Assembly (NCBI GenBank): GCA_039683515.1
Contig: JBDKRG010000009.1
Coordinates: 62,001 to 126,000 of the forward strand
Source of the DNA: JAJFUE01 sp039683515
Lineage (GTDB): Bacteria > Sumerlaeota > Sumerlaeia > MVZB01
Direction: 5' to 3'
DNA: 64,000 nt
The translations under genes were made by a program, and so were the position numbers. Within the stretch, counting starts at the first letter, position 1. Each line of letters begins with the position of its first letter. Shown one piece after another: positions 8,156 through 16,754 of this stretch. Below the pieces are notes generated by a model that worked only from the letters and a program-made list of their open reading frames with translations, searched no databases and was not told the origin of the DNA.

Positions 8156-8992
8156 TCAGGCCCCCTTGCCGGCAGGCTGGGCGGCGTCCAGTTTCGGCAG
8201 CGCGAGCTCGTCCTTCTCGATGTCCTTGAAGTAGGCGACGGTGCCGACCTTGAGCTCCATCGTCGACGGCGTGTCGCACACGATCACCCCGTGCGGGTGA
8301 AGCTGCAGCGCCGAGACCGTCCACATGTGGTTGACGCCTTCCTCGACGACCTTCTGCAGCGCCCGGGCCTTGCCGTAGCCGCTGATGATGATCAGGACTT
8401 CGCCGGCGTCCATGACGGTGCCGACGCCGACCGTCAGCGCCGTCTTCGGGACCTTGTTCATGTCGTGGTCGAAGAAGCGCGAGTTGGCGACGCGGGTGTC
8501 GTAGGTCAGCGTCTTGACGCGCGTGCGCGACCTGAGCGACGAGCCCGGCTCGTTGAACGCGATGTGGCCGTCGGGGCCGATGCCGCCAAGGAACAGGTGG
8601 ATGCCGCCGTAGGACTTGATCTTGTCCTCGTAGCGCTGGCATTCGCCCTCGAGGTCCTTGGACAGGCCGTTCAGGATGTTGACGTTTTCCTTCTTTATGT
8701 CGACGTGGCTGAACAGATGGTGCCACATGAAGTAGTGGTAGCTTTCGGGGTGGTCCTCGGGCAGGCCGACGTACTCGTCCATGTTGAACGTGACGACGTT
8801 CTGGAACGACACCTTGCCGGCCTTGTTCAGCTCAACCAGGTTCTGGTACGTGCCGATGGGCGAGGAGCCCGTCGGCAGGCCCAGCACGAACGGCTTCTGC
8901 GGGGTCGGATTGAAGTCATTGATCTTCTTGGCGACGTAATACGCGATCCACTTGCTCAGGCTCGCATAATCGTCGTGAATGATAATTCTCAT
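8156..8992 (-). CDS. nagB: Glucosamine-6-phosphate deaminase
   Basis: A 278-residue NagB, which converts glucosamine-6-phosphate to fructose-6-phosphate and ammonia. Numbering matches the E. coli enzyme: D72 in NMDEYVGL, and D141, H143 and E148 in GIGPDGHIAFNEPG are the catalytic set. The phosphate loop LPTGSSPIGTY is intact. AAGGAG lies upstream of the ATG. The gene is third in a leftward set (acyl carrier protein, acyl-CoA synthetase, nagB, DUF4954), 48 bases after the synthetase and 4 bases before DUF4954. Confidence 0.95.
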   Translation of the reverse strand: MRIIIHDDYASLSKWIAYYVAKKINDFNPTPQKPFVLGLPTGSSPIGTYQNLVELNKAGKVSFQNVVTFNMDEYVGLPEDHPESYHYFMWHHLFSHVDIKKENVNILNGLSKDLEGECQRYEDKIKSYGGIHLFLGGIGPDGHIAFNEPGSSLRSRTRVKTLTYDTRVANSRFFDHDMNKVPKTALTVGVGTVMDAGEVLIIISGYGKARALQKVVEEGVNHMWTVSALQLHPHGVIVCDTPSTMELKVGTVAYFKDIEKDELALPKLDAAQPAGKGA

Positions 8993-9040
8993 CGTAATTC
9001 TCCTTGGTGATGACCGGGATTAAGAATCTCCGGGTACGGA

Positions 9041-11173
9041 TCAGATCATGATGCGGGCATCGCCCACATAACATCCCTTGCCTTCTTCGAACACGAACAA
9101 AGGATTCAGATCAAGCTCTTTGATTTCCGGACAATCCACGGCCAGGCAGGTCAGTCGCAGGATGCAGTCCTCGATCGCCGCCAGATCGCGGCGGATACGC
9201 CCGCGCGCGCCGTTCAGGATCGGGTAGGCCCGGATCTGTTCGATCATCTTCCGGACCTCGCCCCGGTCGACCGGCGCGACGCGGAAACTGACATCCTTGA
9301 AAATTTCCACGAATGTGCCGCCAAGCCCGAACATGACGACCGCCCCAAAGGACGGGTCGCGCTTGATGCCAAGTATGACTTCTTCCCCTCCTTTCATCAT
9401 TTTCTGGACCAGGACCCCGCGCACCGTGGCGTCCGGGCAATGCCTGGCCGCGTTGGACGCGATCCGCTCGTAGGCCGAGCGCGCCTCCGCCGCGTCCTGG
9501 ATATTCAGGACCACGCCGCCCACGTCGACCTTGTGGGTGATCTGGTCGCTCATCACCTTCATCACGACCGGGAAGCCGAGCTCGCCGTTGAGGCTGGCCG
9601 CCTCGTCGGGCGACGCGACCACCCGGCTCGGCACGAGCGGCAGGCCGTAGGCGCCCAGCACCGCGTCGATTTCCTCCGGCCGCAGCAGCTTGCGCCCGTC
9701 CTCGGCCGCCGCCGCCAGCGCCGCCTTCGCCTGCCTGGGCGAGAAATCGGCCCCAGCGCACGGATCCTCGCGCGCGACCTCGGTGAGCTTGCGGAAGTTC
9801 AGCGCCCGGGAGAACGACCGGCACATCGCCTCGGGGACGGCGTAGTGCGGGATGTGGCGGCGCAGCAGGATGTCGATCCCCGTGGCCACGTCCGCCTCGC
9901 CCATGAACGAGGCGTAGACCGGCTTGTCGGACTGGTGGCCGAGCCCGCTGATCTCGTCGGCGATCGTCTCGATGTCGGTCATCGACTGCGGCGTCAGGAT
10001 CACGAGCGCGCCGTCGACGGCCGGGTCGGCCAGAACGGCCGTGACCGCGGCGTTGTAGCGGTCGGCGCGCGCGTCGCCGATCACGTCGACCGGGTTGTGG
10101 ATGTTGGCCGTCTTGGGGAGGGCGCGCTTGAATTTTTCGGTCGTTTCCTCGCTGAATTTGGCCAGCTCGAGCCCTTCCTCGATCGCCGCGTCGGTGGTGA
10201 GCACGCCGGGGCCGCCGGCGTTGGTCACGATCGCGACCCGGTTGCCCCTGGGCAGCGGCTGGTAGGCCATCGCCATCGCGATGTTGAACATCTCGTCGAT
10301 CGTCTTGCAGCGGATGATCCCGGCCTGCTTGAACGCCGCCTCGCAGACGCTGTCGCTGCCGGCGAGCGAGCCGGTGTGGGACGCCGCGGCCGCCGCGCCC
10401 TGGCTCGTGCGCCCGCTCTTGAGCGCGAGGATCGGCTTGCCGGTCTCGCTGATGATGTCGTGGGCCGCCTGCATCAGCGCCTTGCCGTCGCTCACCTCTT
10501 CCAGGTAGATCAGGATGACCTGCGTCTTGGGGTCGTCCTTGAGGTAATAGAGCAGGTCGATTTCGCTGATGTCGGCCTTGTTGCCGAAGCTGACGAACTT
10601 GGAGAAGCCGATGTGCTTGCTCCTGGCGTAGTCGAGCACGGCCGTGCACAGCGCCCCCGACTGCGACAGGAACCCGATCGGCCCCTCGTCGGGCATGGCG
10701 CGCGCGAACGAGGCGTCGAGGCGCACCGACGGGTCGGTGTTGATCACCCCCAGGCAGTTGGGGCCGATGAACGAGATCCCGTACTGGCCGGCGATCGCCT
10801 TGAGCTGCTTCTCGAGCTCGACGCCCTGCGGGCCGACTTCCTTGAACCCCGCCGAGATGACGATCGCGCCCTTGACCCCCTTCTGCCCGCACTGCTCGAG
10901 CGCCTTGTTGCAGACCGTGTTCGGGAACACGAGGATCGCCAGGTCGACCGGGTCCTCGATGTCCTTGACGTACCGGTAGGTCTTGACGCCGTCGATCGAG
11001 CGATTGCCCGGCGAGACCGGGAAGATCATCCCCTGGAACTTGTCGCGCATGAGGTTGGCGAAAATGTCGTAGGGGACCGTCCCGGCCGTGCTGGTGGCGC
11101 CGACAACCGCCACCGACGTGGGGTTGAAGATAGGATCGAGCTGTTCGCGTGTCTTGCGAATAGGCTCCGACAT
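9041..11173 (-). CDS. Acetate/acyl-CoA ligase (ADP-forming), fused alpha-beta
   Basis: A 710-residue single-chain NDP-forming acyl-CoA synthetase that interconverts acyl-CoA + ADP + Pi with acid + ATP + CoA. Order: CoA-binding Rossmann domain (VAVVGATSTAGTVPYDIFAN, 21-40), succinyl-CoA-synthetase-like domain with the phosphohistidine H266 in SHTGSLAG, then an ATP-grasp domain from about 490 (LGFPVVMKVMSDQITHKVDVGGV). Length is normal for the fused form. It gives substrate-level ATP from acyl-CoA or activates acids. An acyl carrier protein gene lies 65 bases upstream and nagB 48 bases downstream. Substrate cannot be told from sequence. Confidence 0.92.
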   Translation of the reverse strand: MSEPIRKTREQLDPIFNPTSVAVVGATSTAGTVPYDIFANLMRDKFQGMIFPVSPGNRSIDGVKTYRYVKDIEDPVDLAILVFPNTVCNKALEQCGQKGVKGAIVISAGFKEVGPQGVELEKQLKAIAGQYGISFIGPNCLGVINTDPSVRLDASFARAMPDEGPIGFLSQSGALCTAVLDYARSKHIGFSKFVSFGNKADISEIDLLYYLKDDPKTQVILIYLEEVSDGKALMQAAHDIISETGKPILALKSGRTSQGAAAAASHTGSLAGSDSVCEAAFKQAGIIRCKTIDEMFNIAMAMAYQPLPRGNRVAIVTNAGGPGVLTTDAAIEEGLELAKFSEETTEKFKRALPKTANIHNPVDVIGDARADRYNAAVTAVLADPAVDGALVILTPQSMTDIETIADEISGLGHQSDKPVYASFMGEADVATGIDILLRRHIPHYAVPEAMCRSFSRALNFRKLTEVAREDPCAGADFSPRQAKAALAAAAEDGRKLLRPEEIDAVLGAYGLPLVPSRVVASPDEAASLNGELGFPVVMKVMSDQITHKVDVGGVVLNIQDAAEARSAYERIASNAARHCPDATVRGVLVQKMMKGGEEVILGIKRDPSFGAVVMFGLGGTFVEIFKDVSFRVAPVDRGEVRKMIEQIRAYPILNGARGRIRRDLAAIEDCILRLTCLAVDCPEIKELDLNPLFVFEEGKGCYVGDARIMI

Positions 11174-11238
11174 AATATTTTACCCTTCAGGCAATCCAGG
11201 TTCGGACTGCCGCCGATAACAAGGTTCAAATACGCTCT

Positions 11239-11481
11239 TTAATCGAGGTATTGGGCTACAAACTTGGCGGCGCTGTCGATGTCCTGGATTGCCAGAGCCT
11301 TGTCCTCGTCGAGTGAGACGCCAAATTCCTCTTCGAGGGCCCCGACCAGCAGGGTGCTCTGCTTTGAGTCGGCCCCAAGATCAAAGACGAAATTGGCATC
11401 GTCGCTGATCTGGTCCGGGTCCAGTTTCAGGACGCTACCGGCAGCTTTCTTGACGCGAGATACAACTTCCCGAGGGTCCAT
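11239..11481 (-). CDS. Acyl carrier protein with DSK motif
   Basis: An 80-residue acidic four-helix carrier protein. The attachment serine is S39 in LGADSKQS; classical fatty-acid carriers read DSL, so the residue after the serine is lysine here. The helix II region (LVGALEEEFGVSLDEDKA) is otherwise typical. It heads a leftward run with the ADP-forming acyl-CoA synthetase. A phosphopantetheinyl transferase gene is divergent about 100 bases away and may modify it. The altered motif suggests a specialised carrier rather than the main AcpP. Confidence 0.85.
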   Translation of the reverse strand: MDPREVVSRVKKAAGSVLKLDPDQISDDANFVFDLGADSKQSTLLVGALEEEFGVSLDEDKALAIQDIDSAAKFVAQYLD

Positions 11482-11579
11482 CGTACCACATCCTTTGCAG
11501 AAACTGCGTTATACTTTAAACTTTGAACAGCCGAATCGATGGACAATACGGTTTCTCTCGTCCAAAATTCAAGTGAAAA

Positions 11580-12350
11580 ATGAATGGCTGCCCCATGAAT
11601 ATTGACTCAAACCGTCACCGACCGCCTGAACGCGCCCAAATCCCCGCTCCCGGCGAAGTTTCTGTCCGTTCTGTCGCGCTCGAGGCCTCCCCGCGGCGGA
11701 TCGCCCGGATGCGCGAACTGCTCACCCCCGACGAGCTCGAGCGCGCCGACCGCGTCAAATCCAAACGCCACGGCAAATGGTTTACGATTGTGCGTTCCGA
11801 ACTGCGCATGTTTTTATCTGCAATATTAAACGTAAATCCGTTGGATATCAAACTGGCCTACGGCCCGCACGGCAAGCCGCGCCTCGCCGGCCAACCCGCC
11901 GGCCGCGCCCTCCACTTCAACGTCTCCCACACCGATTCGATGGCGCTCATCGCCGCCGCCTGGGACCGCGAGGTCGGCGTCGACATCGAGGCGCTGCGCC
12001 CGTGGGAGGCCTCGGCCCGGGTCGCCGAGCGCTTTTTCTCCGCGCGCGAAAACCGCGACCTCGCCGCCATCCCCGAGGACGACCGCCTGCATGCGTTCTT
12101 CGCCTGCTGGACGCGCAAGGAGGCGTTCGTCAAGGCCCTCGGCGGCGGCCTCACGATCCCGCTCAAGCGGTTTTCGGTCTCGGTCGCCCCCGGCGAGCCG
12201 GCCCGCCTGCTCGAAATGCAATCGGCGCCCGAAGCCGTCGACGCATGGAAATTGCTCGATCTTCCCGTTCCGCCGCCGTATATTGCCTGCCTTTGCGCTC
12301 AAGGCCACGACTGGAAACTGGTCTACAATGAGGGGAGCAGATTGCGATGA
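11580..12350 (+). CDS. 4'-phosphopantetheinyl transferase, Sfp type
   Basis: A 256-residue Sfp/AcpT-type enzyme that moves phosphopantetheine from CoA to a carrier-protein serine. Signatures: NVSHTD (114-119), VGVDIE (132-137, metal-binding D and E) and FFACWTRKEAFVKALGGG (173-190). The start could equally be the ATG at 11595 (MNIDSNRH); neither has a clear ribosome-binding site. It is divergent from an acyl carrier protein gene and overlaps the next gene by 4 bases. Confidence 0.9.
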   Translation: MNGCPMNIDSNRHRPPERAQIPAPGEVSVRSVALEASPRRIARMRELLTPDELERADRVKSKRHGKWFTIVRSELRMFLSAILNVNPLDIKLAYGPHGKPRLAGQPAGRALHFNVSHTDSMALIAAAWDREVGVDIEALRPWEASARVAERFFSARENRDLAAIPEDDRLHAFFACWTRKEAFVKALGGGLTIPLKRFSVSVAPGEPARLLEMQSAPEAVDAWKLLDLPVPPPYIACLCAQGHDWKLVYNEGSRLR

Positions 12351-12925
12351 ACGAAGTCCTGACGCGCTCGGTTGAAAAACAGAACAAGGCCCGCGCCATC
12401 CTCGCCGAGCTCGACCTGCCCGGCCGCTGGCGCCGCGTCGGCGAGCCGGTCGTCGTCGGCGCGGTGAATTACGGCCTCGTCGTCGCGCGCGACATCGACA
12501 TGGAGATCTACGCCGACGAGCCGACGATCGAACAGGGCTTCTCGGTCATGGCCGAAGTCGCGCGGCTGCCGCGCGTCTGGCAGGTGATGTTCGTCAACGA
12601 GCTCGCCGGCCCGGACCAGGGCCTCTACTTCAAGATCGTCTACCGCGACGACACCGGCGAGGAGTGGAAGATCGACCAGTGGCTCGTCGGCCACGATCAC
12701 CCCGACGCCCACTGGTGCGAAAAATTCGCCAGGGCGATCGGCGCCGTCCTGACCGACGACTCGCGCCGCGCCATCCTGGAAATCAAGGAAGCGCTCCACG
12801 ACGAAGGCGTGCGCGGCATCGACGTCTACCGCGGCGTCATCGAGGGGGGCGTCACGACCCCGCTCGAGTTCAAGGCATGGCAGAAGAGCAACCCGCCCGA
12901 CGGCATGTGCCACTGGATGCCGTAA
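12347..12925 (+). CDS. Conserved hypothetical, possible nucleotidyltransferase-like fold
   Basis: A 192-residue soluble protein that I do not recognise firmly. Residues 31-55 (VGEPVVVGAVNYGLVVARDIDMEIY) recall the glycine-loop plus spaced DxD/E pattern of minimal nucleotidyltransferases, but with V-G-A in place of G-S. The middle is rich in Trp and acidic residues (EEWKIDQWLVGHDHPDAHWCEKF). It starts in an ATGA overlap with the phosphopantetheinyl transferase, so the two are probably cotranslated. No membrane segments. Confidence 0.55.
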   Translation: MNEVLTRSVEKQNKARAILAELDLPGRWRRVGEPVVVGAVNYGLVVARDIDMEIYADEPTIEQGFSVMAEVARLPRVWQVMFVNELAGPDQGLYFKIVYRDDTGEEWKIDQWLVGHDHPDAHWCEKFARAIGAVLTDDSRRAILEIKEALHDEGVRGIDVYRGVIEGGVTTPLEFKAWQKSNPPDGMCHWMP

Positions 12926-13303
12926 ACGCCAAATCTTTTGTCGCAGAGAAGCGGAGAAAAGCAGAGAACGCAGAGAAGTTCTCCTGAAACTAATTTATAT
13001 ATTTTTATAGGCGTTGAGACAATCCCGCAGGGACGACCGCTTTCAGCCCGCCATGTTCGGGACAACTTTTCGCAATCAACTGTGTCCCAGTCCCGCAGGG
13101 ACGACCGCTTTCAGCCCGCCACGGCAGTGGCGGGTAAAGGGCCCCATATCATCGCAAGTCCCGGAGGGACGGATGAACCGGATTCGGATTCTCCGCCCCT
13201 CCGCCCACCTCGGCTTCTCTGCGACAGGAATCTTTTTCGTGTATTTTCGTGTCTTCATTTTAGTGTCTTTCGTGTTTGATTTTTTCTCCGCCCCCTCCGC
13301 GAC
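12926..13303. repeat. Repeat-filled spacer with 31-bp direct repeat
   Basis: No gene is seen. It opens with a TCGCAGAGAAGCGGAGAAAA tract of the AGAGAAGCAGAG family. A 31-bp unit beginning TCCCGCAGGGACGACC is repeated at 13023-13053 and 13091-13121, each followed by diverged sequence. A half copy (GTCCCGGAGGGACGG) lies near 13160. CTCTGCGACAGG and TTCGTGTATTTTCGTGTC tracts follow up to the terminator. Confidence 0.65.
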
Positions 13304-13332
13304 AAAAAAATCGCCGGCCATCCGGCCGGCGA
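13304..13332 (-). terminator. Intrinsic terminator of pseudopilin gene
   Basis: Read leftward, a 9-bp stem TCGCCGGCC/GGCCGGCGA with a 4-base loop is followed by seven T. It lies 25 bases beyond the pseudopilin stop codon. Confidence 0.85.
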
Positions 13333-13357
13333 AATCGCAACCATGTATTTCCATCGC

Positions 13358-14107
13358 TCAGAACGCCGCGCCGCCGATCGGCTCGGATGAGCCGACGATC
13401 TTGCCGTTGAGCATGAACCGGCCGCTCTGGTAGTCGCCGCCGAAGCGGTAGATGTCGCCGACGCTCACCGAGCCGTTGGTCGGGTCGTATTCCATCCAGC
13501 AGTTGGGCTGATTGTTCTTGGCCGTGTTGAGCTCGACGCCGACCGGCCCCTCGGCCGAGTTGTTCGCCGGCTGGAACGGGAAGCACTTGTAGCCCATCCG
13601 GGCGCGGGCCTTGTCCGGGCCGACGCCGATGATCGCGTAGCACTGGCGCGGGCCCATCTGCTTGAACACGGCGTAGGAGCCCTGATCGTCGTTGAACCCC
13701 GTCGCCCCGTACGACCACGAGCCCGAGGCGATGCGGTAGCCCATGGCCGTGCCGCCGCCGCCGACGGCCATGACCTGGGTCCCCTTGGCGAACGGGTCCT
13801 CGAGGATGCCGCTCATGTAGGCGATCGGCGTGGTGAGCTGGAGGACGCCGTTGGCCAGCTCGTGGTTGTAGTGGCCCTCGGTCTGGCCGACGGTGTCGAG
13901 GCTCGAGTCGCTGTCGCGGGTGTACGACCCGTAATCGACGAAGTACGACTCGAGCGCCATGGCCTGGGTGCGGATGTCGGACTGCGTGCGCGACACCCGG
14001 GCGCGCGTCTGGGCCTCCATGAAATTCGGGACGGCGATGGCCGCCAGGATCGCGATGATGGCCACCACGATCAACAGCTCGATCAACGTAAAGGCGCGAG
14101 TCTTCAT
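13358..14107 (-). CDS. Type II secretion/type IV pilin-like pseudopilin
   Basis: A 249-residue pseudopilin. The class III signal has a very short leader, MKTRA, before FTLIELLIVVAIIAILAAIA, with E at the fifth position after cleavage, so a prepilin peptidase should process it. The following NFMEAQTRARVSRTQSDIRTQ helix and the C-terminal EYDPTNGSVSVGDIYRFGG are typical of large GspG/GspH-like pseudopilins of uncultured phyla. GAGGAGGG precedes the ATG, and a strong terminator follows, so it is likely a single-gene unit. The same C-terminal YDPTNG..S.GDI pattern occurs in the membrane protein at 53553. Confidence 0.9.
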   Translation of the reverse strand: MKTRAFTLIELLIVVAIIAILAAIAVPNFMEAQTRARVSRTQSDIRTQAMALESYFVDYGSYTRDSDSSLDTVGQTEGHYNHELANGVLQLTTPIAYMSGILEDPFAKGTQVMAVGGGGTAMGYRIASGSWSYGATGFNDDQGSYAVFKQMGPRQCYAIIGVGPDKARARMGYKCFPFQPANNSAEGPVGVELNTAKNNQPNCWMEYDPTNGSVSVGDIYRFGGDYQSGRFMLNGKIVGSSEPIGGAAF

Positions 14108-14278
14108 GAGATCCCTCCTCGTGGGACTTGGTTTCTGAACTCCGTGTCTCGGGCAATGTTTTTAATGGCGCCGTGTTAAGGGATGATGATCGAAATGTTC
14201 GGAATGCATTTCATTTTTCTGAGGAATTCGTTAATCGCGGAGTGTAGATTTCCGAATCAACGGCAGGAGCGGGAAACC

Positions 14279-14974
14279 ATGGGCATTTTCGATTTCTTTC
14301 GCAAACCGCGGACGTGGAACTGGCATTACGACCGGGGGATGGCGTGCGGAAGCGGGGGAAAATTCGACGCGGCGCTCGAGCACTTCAAAAAAGCCGCCGA
14401 GATGGCGCCCGGGGAGCCCGGCCCGCCATATCAGCTCGGCTACACGTATTTTCTGTTGAAGGATTTCGCGAAGGCCCTGCCGGAATTCGAAAAAACGCAG
14501 GCGCTCACGCCCGGTTACTTTACCGTCGAGACCGACATCGATCTGTGCCGCCGCATGCTGGACGGAAGATTGTCCCTTCCGGCGCTCTCAATTCTGCATC
14601 AGCTCCTGGTGGCATCCGATTCCAACCAGCTTGGATCGCCCAAAAGCCTCACGCTGGCGAAACAAGCCGTCGAGCTGGCGCCCGATTGCCCGCTGGCTCA
14701 TTTTCTCTTTGCCAAGGCCGTGTTTGCGACGGATCCGGCCGAATCGATCAACGCGATGCAGCGCTGCCTCGAATTCGGCCCGGACAACACGACGGCCATC
14801 CAGGCGCGGCTCATGATCGGCACCCACCTCTACTCCGCCGGCCATCCCGACCAGGCCTTCGAGATGTGGCGCTCCATCCTGCGCGATTACAGTTATCACC
14901 CGCTCATGGCCCTGGTGAATTTCCACCTGAACCAATACGGCAAGGCAACGCCCGGCCAGGCCGGGCCGTCGTGA
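14279..14974 (+). CDS. TPR repeat protein
   Basis: A 231-residue soluble protein with several TPR units from about residue 17 (GMACGSGGKFDAALEHFKKA, GYTYFLLKDFAKALPEFEK) to about 205. Start chosen at 14279 (MGIFDFF) because AGGAG lies 9 bases upstream; an in-frame ATG 96 bases earlier has no such site. It ends 31 bases from the convergent lipoprotein gene. Probably a scaffold for protein complexes; no partner can be named. Confidence 0.8.
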   Translation: MGIFDFFRKPRTWNWHYDRGMACGSGGKFDAALEHFKKAAEMAPGEPGPPYQLGYTYFLLKDFAKALPEFEKTQALTPGYFTVETDIDLCRRMLDGRLSLPALSILHQLLVASDSNQLGSPKSLTLAKQAVELAPDCPLAHFLFAKAVFATDPAESINAMQRCLEFGPDNTTAIQARLMIGTHLYSAGHPDQAFEMWRSILRDYSYHPLMALVNFHLNQYGKATPGQAGPS

Positions 14975-15005
14975 CGGGCGCGGATCGGGCCGGCGCTACG
15001 ATTCT

Positions 15006-16754
15006 TCAAATCCCGGGGGCGCGCTCGATCCGCACGGTCTTGCTCTCGCCGTTCGGCTTGAGCGGGATCCGCAGCTCGATGCGGCCTTCCTCGGGCCCGG
15101 CATGGCCGTTCTTGACGAACGGGTTGTGCGGCAGCGCCGGCCAGTGCAGCTCGGTCCCCTCGGGGAGAACCATTTTCATCCCGTTGTATTGAATCCAACC
15201 GCCGACCGCCGCCGCGTCCAGATCCACGGGATCCTTGCCCGTCACGCCGCTGAACCCGCCCGCCGTCGCGATCGGCGCGCCCATCCTGGGCAGCAGCGTC
15301 AAATGCGCCTGGACGGGCAGATCGGTTTGGCCCGACGCCGAGACGATGTAATCGACGTGGCTTCTTCGGGCCTGGATGTCGATGCGGCAGGCCACCGGCC
15401 CGTAGACGAGCTCGAGCCGCGGCTCTTTCCACCCGACCAGCTTCGCCTCGGCCGGAACGTGATACAACCCGCTCCGCGGCTTGAAGTCCGGTTTCTCGTC
15501 GCCGGGCGCGTGCTTCAGCAGCGAGCAATCGCCGACCGTGAAGCTGCTCCACGCCGGCTGGAGCTTCGTGTTGCCGCCGCCGGCGATCAACCCCGCCGAC
15601 TCGTTCCAGATGCTCACGAAACTCTGCCGGTCCTGAACCCAGCGGCTGTCGCTGAGCGGCGCGGTGTAGCCCGACATCGCGACGAACCACGGCCCCTTGC
15701 GCATCGTGAGCGCGCGCGGCTCGCCCTTGTCGTGGAGGACGAATCCGTGATGCGCGGCCGGCCTGGCCATCTCCCCTTCCTCGCCGTAAAGCACCAGCGA
15801 GGCCATGATGTCGGGGTCGATCTTCCATTTGCGGGTTTCCCACTGGCGGTCAAGGAACGCGCGCCCCTCGGGCGTGAACGTCAGGCCGACGTTGCCCGGA
15901 TCGACCGTGTCCCGGTCAAGGGGACGCTCGTCGACCGTTTCGATGTTGGTGCCGTCGGGATAGGTGAAATTCGATTGGAAGACGGCCGCATTCCGAAGCG
16001 CGGGCAGGACGGCCTCGTCGCGCGACAGCGCGTAATACGTCCCGAGCGCGTCGATGAAGACGAAGCCGTAATGGACGACCGGCCCGGAGTGCTCGCTCCA
16101 GTAGCCGGCCTCGCTCTGGGCCTCGGCGAGCCGGCGCATGTAGTCGGCCGCCTGCGCCTTCCACTCGGGGCGGCCGAGCGCGTCGCCGGCCAGGTACAGC
16201 CCGAGCGCGTGCGACGCCGACGACATGTGGTAGCTGCCGAACCCGCCCTTGGCGACGCCGGCGTAAGCCTTGGCGAGCGACCTCTCCCAGCGCTCGCGGC
16301 GGTCGGGCGGCATGTCGTTTTGAACGAGCCCGTAGGCGCGAACCCAGCGCGCCAGCGGCCATGCCAGGTATGCCTGCCCCCAGTAACTGCCGTCCTTCTT
16401 GTCGAAGCGCCACTTCCCGTTGGCGTCCTGGTTGTCGACGAAGACGTCCCCGACCCGCATGATCGCCTCGAGCAGCTGCGGGTCCTTGTGGCATTTCGTC
16501 CCGGGCGTGGCATACGCGACGGCCAGCGCGTAGATCGGCATCTGGTCGTTCATGACGAAGTAGCCGGTCCCCAGGTGGCCGGTCTTGGGGTCGTAGGTCT
16601 TGAGGATGTTCGGGACCTCATCGGCGAGCATCGCCGTCATCCGCGTCTTGTACACCAGGCGGTCCTGGCCCGGGTGAAACCGGGAGCAGCCGGCCAGATT
16701 GACGACGAGGCAGCACAAAGCGGCGAGAGCGAGCAAGTGTTTCACGTCATTCAT
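15006..16754 (-). CDS. Exported lipoprotein, paralogue of the upstream gene; possible alpha/alpha-toroid enzyme
   Basis: A 582-residue protein starting MNDVKHLLALA with a lipobox (VNLAGC, Cys at about 23). The N-terminal half has Trp/Tyr-rich helical repeats (KKDGSYWGQAYLAWPLARWV, AQSEAGYWSEHSGP) suggesting an alpha/alpha barrel. The C-terminal half looks beta-rich (GGGNTKLQPAWSSFTVG, LHWPALPHNPFVK). It shares long blocks with the 16747-18471 gene. The architecture recalls heparinase-like polysaccharide lyases, but I see no decisive catalytic motif, so function is open. The start overlaps the upstream gene by 8 bases, with GGAG before it. Confidence 0.65.
   Translation of the reverse strand: MNDVKHLLALAALCCLVVNLAGCSRFHPGQDRLVYKTRMTAMLADEVPNILKTYDPKTGHLGTGYFVMNDQMPIYALAVAYATPGTKCHKDPQLLEAIMRVGDVFVDNQDANGKWRFDKKDGSYWGQAYLAWPLARWVRAYGLVQNDMPPDRRERWERSLAKAYAGVAKGGFGSYHMSSASHALGLYLAGDALGRPEWKAQAADYMRRLAEAQSEAGYWSEHSGPVVHYGFVFIDALGTYYALSRDEAVLPALRNAAVFQSNFTYPDGTNIETVDERPLDRDTVDPGNVGLTFTPEGRAFLDRQWETRKWKIDPDIMASLVLYGEEGEMARPAAHHGFVLHDKGEPRALTMRKGPWFVAMSGYTAPLSDSRWVQDRQSFVSIWNESAGLIAGGGNTKLQPAWSSFTVGDCSLLKHAPGDEKPDFKPRSGLYHVPAEAKLVGWKEPRLELVYGPVACRIDIQARRSHVDYIVSASGQTDLPVQAHLTLLPRMGAPIATAGGFSGVTGKDPVDLDAAAVGGWIQYNGMKMVLPEGTELHWPALPHNPFVKNGHAGPEEGRIELRIPLKPNGESKTVRIERAPGI

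Noticed and set aside
5941..8229. 762-codon rightward open frame opposite DUF4954
   Set aside because: It is a shadow produced by high GC at third codon positions; the leftward DUF4954 and nagB proteins are clearly conserved families.
9440..11242. 600-codon rightward open frame opposite the acyl-CoA synthetase
   Set aside because: Composition is Arg/Asp/His/Val repetitive as in other antisense shadows; no start site or motif.
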